Source: Phyllobacteriaceae bacterium UBA1940
Lineage (GTDB): Bacteria > Pseudomonadota > Alphaproteobacteria > Rhizobiales > Rhizobiaceae
Assembly: GCA_002336975.1 (NCBI GenBank)
Contig: DDFA01000127.1
Coordinates: 1-18,898, forward strand
DNA length: 18,898 bases
Direction of reading: 5' to 3'
Shown here: piece after piece, positions 15,758 to 18,898 of the stretch
How positions within the stretch are numbered: the stretch's first letter is position 1
How the letters are laid out: the number at the start of each line of letters is the position of its first letter
The notes under the pieces: generated by a model
Told to the model about the DNA's origin: nothing
The model's input: only the letters and a program-made list of their open reading frames with translations
The model's database searches: none
Position numbers and translations under genes: made by a program

Positions 15758-16816
15758 TTATGAGGCGTCGTAGCTCGCGCCTAAGAAGGGAACGGCCTTC
15801 TCTACGTCCTTCTTCGTGCGGAGTGTGATTTCGAGGTCGCCGGTGCCAAAATGCCCGATCTGGCGCACGTCGCGCATCATGGCCGGGTCAAACTCAACCG
15901 CTTCGGGGTCAAGGTTCAGGTACACGCGCACAACGCGCTTTTGGTTGTAGACTTGCACGGACGCGAAGTTCCTGTTCCGGCGAAACGCCATGTAGTGCTT
16001 CTGTGGGTGAACCGTCACATCGTCGCCTAGAGCCCTAAGCTTTCCGGCTAGTTCGTCATAGATTGCCCGAAGGTCTTTCGGGGCGGCTTCTATCTTGTCC
16101 TTCACAGTCACCACGGCCTTTTGAGCGTGAGGCTTGCCACCGCCTGCACGGTCGGGGACGGCCTCCTTCAACTCTTCCGCCAACGTCGGCAGTACCAAGA
16201 GCCGGTGGATTAGCCCTTCAACGGTATCGAGGATGACGGCAATCTGTTCTTTCGTTGGTGCCCAACAACGGTGCGCAGCGGCGTTTCCAGCCTTCACCAC
16301 GGGGTCTAGAATCTCACGCTCTTGCGGCGAAAGCTTCCCCTCGTCCTCCAAAGCTTTAAGACCTTTGGTGAAGTTGCCTTTGTCGCCGACGGTCAGAACA
16401 ATCAGGCGGTCAATCAGAGTTCGAGAACCGAAGGTTGCGAGATAGTGCGACCCGGTTTGAAGCGACTTGTAAATTTCAGCGGAAATTTCCCTTAATGTAT
16501 CGTCAGGCAGGTCCTCAAACCATGGCGGTGAAGCGCGGTATGTCACGGGTGGGTAGATTTCCTCTTCCCAGATTGCCTCGGCATATTGCTTCCCGGTTGA
16601 AGGGTCTTCGTAGTGATCAATGTGTTCAGAAAAATGAGTCTTTCGGACAAGAGCTACATTTTCGCATCCGCAACATTCAGCGACGAGGTAACGAGAAGTC
16701 AGGCTGGTGCCACTTCTCTTGTCGTAATTTTCGGCCGTATGTTCAGCACGAACGTAGTGCCGCGTCAGACGCTTGCATTGGTTGCAGAAGAACTTTTCGA
16801 CTGCTGGTTCAGACAT
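15758..16816 (-). CDS. Zinc-ribbon + DUF4145 + DUF5655 domain protein
   Basis: A 352-residue soluble protein of unknown function, with three recognisable parts. (1) A four-cysteine zinc ribbon: CNQC at 11-14 and CCGC at 48-51. (2) A DUF4145-like helical domain at about 100-210, with SRTLIDRLIV and the VKAGNAAAHRCWAPTKEQI segment, where G-N-x-A-A-H is the conserved signature. DUF4145 is a HEPN-related domain frequent in restriction-modification and defence loci. (3) A DUF5655-like C-terminal domain at about 250-350 (VTVHPQKHYMAFRR, VVRVYLNLDP, GHFGTGDLEITL), associated with nucleic-acid and defence proteins. I start it at ATG 16816, whose first eight bases overlap the upstream gene's end (ATGTCTGA), so the two are coupled. 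Composition is less G+C-rich than the rest of the window. No membrane spans. Likely a partner of the TIR-like protein. Confidence 0.75.
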   Translation of the reverse strand: MSEPAVEKFFCNQCKRLTRHYVRAEHTAENYDKRSGTSLTSRYLVAECCGCENVALVRKTHFSEHIDHYEDPSTGKQYAEAIWEEEIYPPVTYRASPPWFEDLPDDTLREISAEIYKSLQTGSHYLATFGSRTLIDRLIVLTVGDKGNFTKGLKALEDEGKLSPQEREILDPVVKAGNAAAHRCWAPTKEQIAVILDTVEGLIHRLLVLPTLAEELKEAVPDRAGGGKPHAQKAVVTVKDKIEAAPKDLRAIYDELAGKLRALGDDVTVHPQKHYMAFRRNRNFASVQVYNQKRVVRVYLNLDPEAVEFDPAMMRDVRQIGHFGTGDLEITLRTKKDVEKAVPFLGASYDAS

Positions 16817-18107
16817 TTGCCAACTGCGCCCCTGAGACCCGCAAGATTGCTTCGATTTCTGCGCCGATCCTGTTCGGGATTTCCGCTGCCTGTGCGATCT
16901 GGACATATTTGAAGGTGTTCAGGTCAAACGGTACTTTGTCCGCTTCGTTCTTCGGCTCAAACAGGAAAATGAGTTTGTTTTGCTCGTGATGTTTGAGCGC
17001 GTAACCCGCTTCAATGTACACGTTGGGACGCTGCCCGGTTAGATCGCAAATGATGATGTCGGCTGAAGCTATGGCCTCATACATCTTGGAATGAATTGGG
17101 AACGTGCCGCCTTCTTCAGTTCCCATGTCCACAAGCTCCAACGAAATGCCGTGCGTTGCGAGCACGTTGGCCAAGGTTTGGCGCAGTTGTTGAAGGCGAA
17201 GGCCTGCACGATTGAAAGCGTCGTCCGGCGCATCTTGGGTAGGATACCAGCGCGCCAAAAAGACCCGTTTGGGAATCCGCGACTGCGCAGCCTTGAACGT
17301 TTCCAAAAGCTGTTCGGCGGGTGACAACCGGTTCAGAAGGCTGGTAATGCCCTGTCCTCCAAGCCAATGCCCAAGGCGGTCAAGAACTGCAACCGACGCC
17401 AACACCTTCTGTTCGTGGTTATCGCCCGGCGCTTCCTTCCACACACGCGCGGCAAGTTCGAAGAAGCCGTATGTCCGGCAAAGCGATGGGTGGTTCACGG
17501 TCAGGCGTATCGCGATTTCCGAAAGGCCAGCGAAGAGTTCTTCGGCAAACGCGGTCAGCGTTTGGCGATCTTGGGAAATCGCCGGGTCCATCGCAATGAG
17601 GTTCCGGGCGGACTCCCAAAGTGCCGTAAGTGGCCGCTCACCAAACTTCGCACGGGTTGGTGCTGCCAAACCCTTGAGGCGTTCCGAAAGCAACCTCGTC
17701 AGGTGCAAATCGGGGCTATAGGCGAACTCATTGTCGGGCAGCATCGCATGGGCTGGGTTCTGCCCAAGAAGCAATTGAAGGCCGTGTTCTGACTCCAAGG
17801 GAAGCGCCGTACTGTTGATCGTATGGAAGATCAAGGATTCGGCAAAGTCGTCCGCGTCGTTGGCCGCATCGCCAAGCAGGATCATGCAGAAAGGGGCTAG
17901 GTACTTTGTCGGCGTAAGCTCATCCTCGACAAGCTGTTCAGCCAAATGCAGCCGGTGGTTCCCGTCGATACGCCGCACAAGCTTGCCGTTCTTGATCGCC
18001 TCAAGTTGGTTCCGGGCCACACGAACACGCTGGATACGGCTTGTTTTGTTTGAATGGCGGCGGCTTATCTGGACAAGACTGCCAGCGGGGCTAGGGTCAG
18101 GACTCAT
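16809..18107 (-). CDS. DGQHR/ParB-like + TIR-like (NDT-fold) fusion protein, 5' end disrupted by IS
   Basis: The surviving reading frame encodes 432 residues. Residues about 25-120 resemble a DGQHR/ParB-type domain: IDGNHRLHLAEQL (47-59) and IFHTINSTALPLESEHGLQLLL (93-114, like the F-x-x-I-N-x-x-x-x-P-L motif). The middle (about 125-275) is helical and unassigned. Residues about 280-425 form a TIR-like or nucleoside-2-deoxyribosyltransferase-like domain: RVFLARWY, then ASADIIICDLTGQRPNVYIE at 347-366 with candidate catalytic Glu366, then LIFLFEP and VPFDLNTFKYVQI. Similar domains serve as NAD- or nucleotide-degrading effectors in antiphage systems. The first ~45 residues are too short for a whole DGQHR domain. 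The ATG at 18107 appears to lie inside the IS5-family element, so residues 1-5 are probably IS-derived and the native N-terminus is lost. Overlaps the next gene by eight bases. Confidence 0.7.
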   Translation of the reverse strand: MSPDPSPAGSLVQISRRHSNKTSRIQRVRVARNQLEAIKNGKLVRRIDGNHRLHLAEQLVEDELTPTKYLAPFCMILLGDAANDADDFAESLIFHTINSTALPLESEHGLQLLLGQNPAHAMLPDNEFAYSPDLHLTRLLSERLKGLAAPTRAKFGERPLTALWESARNLIAMDPAISQDRQTLTAFAEELFAGLSEIAIRLTVNHPSLCRTYGFFELAARVWKEAPGDNHEQKVLASVAVLDRLGHWLGGQGITSLLNRLSPAEQLLETFKAAQSRIPKRVFLARWYPTQDAPDDAFNRAGLRLQQLRQTLANVLATHGISLELVDMGTEEGGTFPIHSKMYEAIASADIIICDLTGQRPNVYIEAGYALKHHEQNKLIFLFEPKNEADKVPFDLNTFKYVQIAQAAEIPNRIGAEIEAILRVSGAQLANV

Positions 18108-18532
18108 ATCCAGAACATGACGACGGCGGCGAGTGCGCAGGCGGAGAGGAAGATGTCAGCGCACCTGTCGTAGCGGGTAGCGACGCGTCGCCAGTCTTTC
18201 AGGCGGGCAAACATGTTTTCGATTTTGTGGCGCTGCCGGTAGAGGTCCTGGTCGTGTGGGATGGCCTTGTGGCGTTTGCGCCGGGACGGGATGCAAGGAA
18301 GAATGTCACGCCCGGTCAATGCGTTGCGGAACCAGTCGGCATCATAGCCGCGATCCGCCAGCAAAACCCCCGCGCTTGGCAAGGACGACAGCAGCGCCCG
18401 AGCCCCGATGTAGTCGCTGACCTGGCCCGCGCTCAGGAACAACCCGACCGGACGCCCGTTGCCGTCCGTGATCGCGTGAAGTTTCGAGTTCAGCCCGCCC
18501 TTTGTGCGTCCGATAAGGCGGGGACGCCCCCC
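18104..18532 (-). CDS. IS5-family transposase, second frame (orfB, read by -1 frameshift)
   Basis: The C-terminal catalytic part of an IS427-type transposase, about 143 codons, in the -1 frame relative to orfA. Seen are GRTKGGLNSKLHAITDGNG, then LLADRGYDADWFRNAL with the second catalytic Asp, and YRQRHKIENMFARLKDWRRV with the Y-R-E-K signature that contains the catalytic Glu. It ends SACALAAVVMFWI. An ATG at 18442 could start a shorter form, but conserved residues extend upstream to the slippery site. It is expected to be made as a fusion with orfA of about 250 residues. The first catalytic Asp is in orfA. No internal stops, so it may be functional. Confidence 0.8.
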   Translation of the reverse strand, partial: GGRPRLIGRTKGGLNSKLHAITDGNGRPVGLFLSAGQVSDYIGARALLSSLPSAGVLLADRGYDADWFRNALTGRDILPCIPSRRKRHKAIPHDQDLYRQRHKIENMFARLKDWRRVATRYDRCADIFLSACALAAVVMFWI

Positions 18533-18861
18533 TTTTGAGCGCGCAGGGATGACGCCGTGCGGTGCGCCTTGAGATGGGTCGCATCGATCATCAGCGTGCC
18601 CGTCTCGCGACCCTCGGCGGACAGTTCCGTCAGCATCCGCGCGAAGACGCCCATCCGGCTCCAGCGGACCCAGCGATTGTAGAGCGTCTTCGGCGGACCG
18701 TAGGCCGCAGGTGCGTCCCGCCAGCGTAACCCATTGCGATTGATGAAGATGATCCCACTCAGCACCCGTCGGTCATCGACCCTCGGCACTCCGTGCGACA
18801 GCGGGAAGAATGGCTTCAAGCGCTCAATCTGCGCGTCGGTCAGCCAGAACAGATCACTCAT
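18490..18861 (-). CDS. IS5-family transposase, first frame (orfA)
   Basis: The N-terminal part (123 residues to its own stop) of an IS427-type transposase: MSDLFWLTDAQIERLKPFFP, then GVPRVDDRRVLSGIIFINRNGLRWRDAP and YGPPKTLYNRWVRWSRMGVF (DUF4096-like DNA-binding region). The first catalytic Asp is in LMIDATHLKAHRTA. ATG at 18861 is chosen because GGGAGG lies five bases upstream; the GTG at 18867 overlaps that site. The last ~14 residues, after the slippery run at 18536-18527, are out of frame with the catalytic domain and are not homologous to it. Confidence 0.85.
   Translation of the reverse strand: MSDLFWLTDAQIERLKPFFPLSHGVPRVDDRRVLSGIIFINRNGLRWRDAPAAYGPPKTLYNRWVRWSRMGVFARMLTELSAEGRETGTLMIDATHLKAHRTASSLRAQKGGVPALSDAQRAG
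18527..18536 (-). promoter_or_regulatory. Probable programmed -1 frameshift site of the transposase
   Basis: The transcribed strand reads AAAAGGGGGG. In the orfA frame this contains A-AAG-GGG, matching the X-XXY-YYZ form of a -1 slippery heptamer, and orfB continues exactly in the -1 frame. Such sites regulate transposase production in many two-frame IS5-type elements. Confidence 0.65.
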
Positions 18862-18898
18862 CGGCACCTCCCTCGTGACGTTGCCCCCAGTTTCTATC

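Larger units (their letters stand above)
18095..18898 (-). mobile_element. IS5-family (IS427-like) insertion sequence, right end outside window
   Basis: A two-frame DDE transposase unit occupies 18104-18861 and runs toward the window end, where the second terminus is not reached. The left end is placed near 18095 because CTAG at 18091-18094 fits the YTAR target preference of IS5-type elements, and because the transposase stop at 18104 lies only a few bases inside, as is usual for this group. I could not verify terminal inverted repeats, since the right end lies outside. It is inserted into the 5' part of the TIR-like gene. Confidence 0.75.

Noticed and set aside
15758..18898. CRISPR array or toxin-antitoxin pair in the accessory region.
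   Set aside because: No spaced repeats are present, and the two proteins are far larger than typical toxin-antitoxin partners.

Overview
The window looks like chromosomal DNA of a G+C-rich alphaproteobacterium. Several genes point to the order Hyphomicrobiales (Rhizobiales), in the Mesorhizobium/Aminobacter/Phyllobacteriaceae range: dnaK followed by dnaJ, a PmtA-type phospholipid N-methyltransferase, an intracellular PHB depolymerase, a BTLCP transglutaminase-like protein and a TAXI-type TRAP transporter. No 16S gene is present, so the genus is only an inference.

Positions 1-4854 are plus-strand housekeeping genes. They are the 3' end of dnaK with a strong terminator, dnaJ with its own terminator, pmtA, and then a tightly packed run: an FMN-reductase-type flavoprotein, a histidine-phosphatase-fold protein with an altered RHG motif, pyrF and a DUF1330 protein. 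The members of this run overlap by 4 bp or are a few bp apart, so they are probably one transcript. Positions 4855-5193 form a structured, AT-richer leader with inverted repeats and a candidate PhaR-like operator, ahead of the PHB depolymerase gene (to 6471). An exported BTLCP-type cysteine peptidase follows (6620-7234).

Positions 7248-9657, on the minus strand, hold cydB and cydA of a short-Q-loop, cyanide-insensitive type bd quinol oxidase with a good candidate promoter. Divergent from it on the plus strand are a TMEM43-family membrane protein with a TTG start and a small SMR/EamA-like membrane protein, followed by a weakly supported small ORF. Positions 11729-15349 (minus) hold a complete TAXI-TRAP uptake operon: receptor, two strong intergenic hairpins, fused 4TM/12TM permease, and a translationally coupled DUF1850 protein.

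A tRNA-Arg(CCG) gene at 15595-15671 marks a boundary. Beyond it the base composition becomes visibly less G+C-rich and the genes look accessory. Two overlapping minus-strand genes encode (a) a DGQHR/ParB-like domain fused to a TIR-like/nucleoside-deoxyribosyltransferase-like domain and (b) a zinc-ribbon + DUF4145 + DUF5655 protein. This pair resembles an uncharacterised nucleotide- or NAD-directed defence module and is the most novel content here. Its first gene is interrupted by an IS5-family (IS427-like) element that runs off the window end. The start codon of the surviving reading frame appears to be supplied by the IS terminus, so the module is probably broken or chimeric in this strain.
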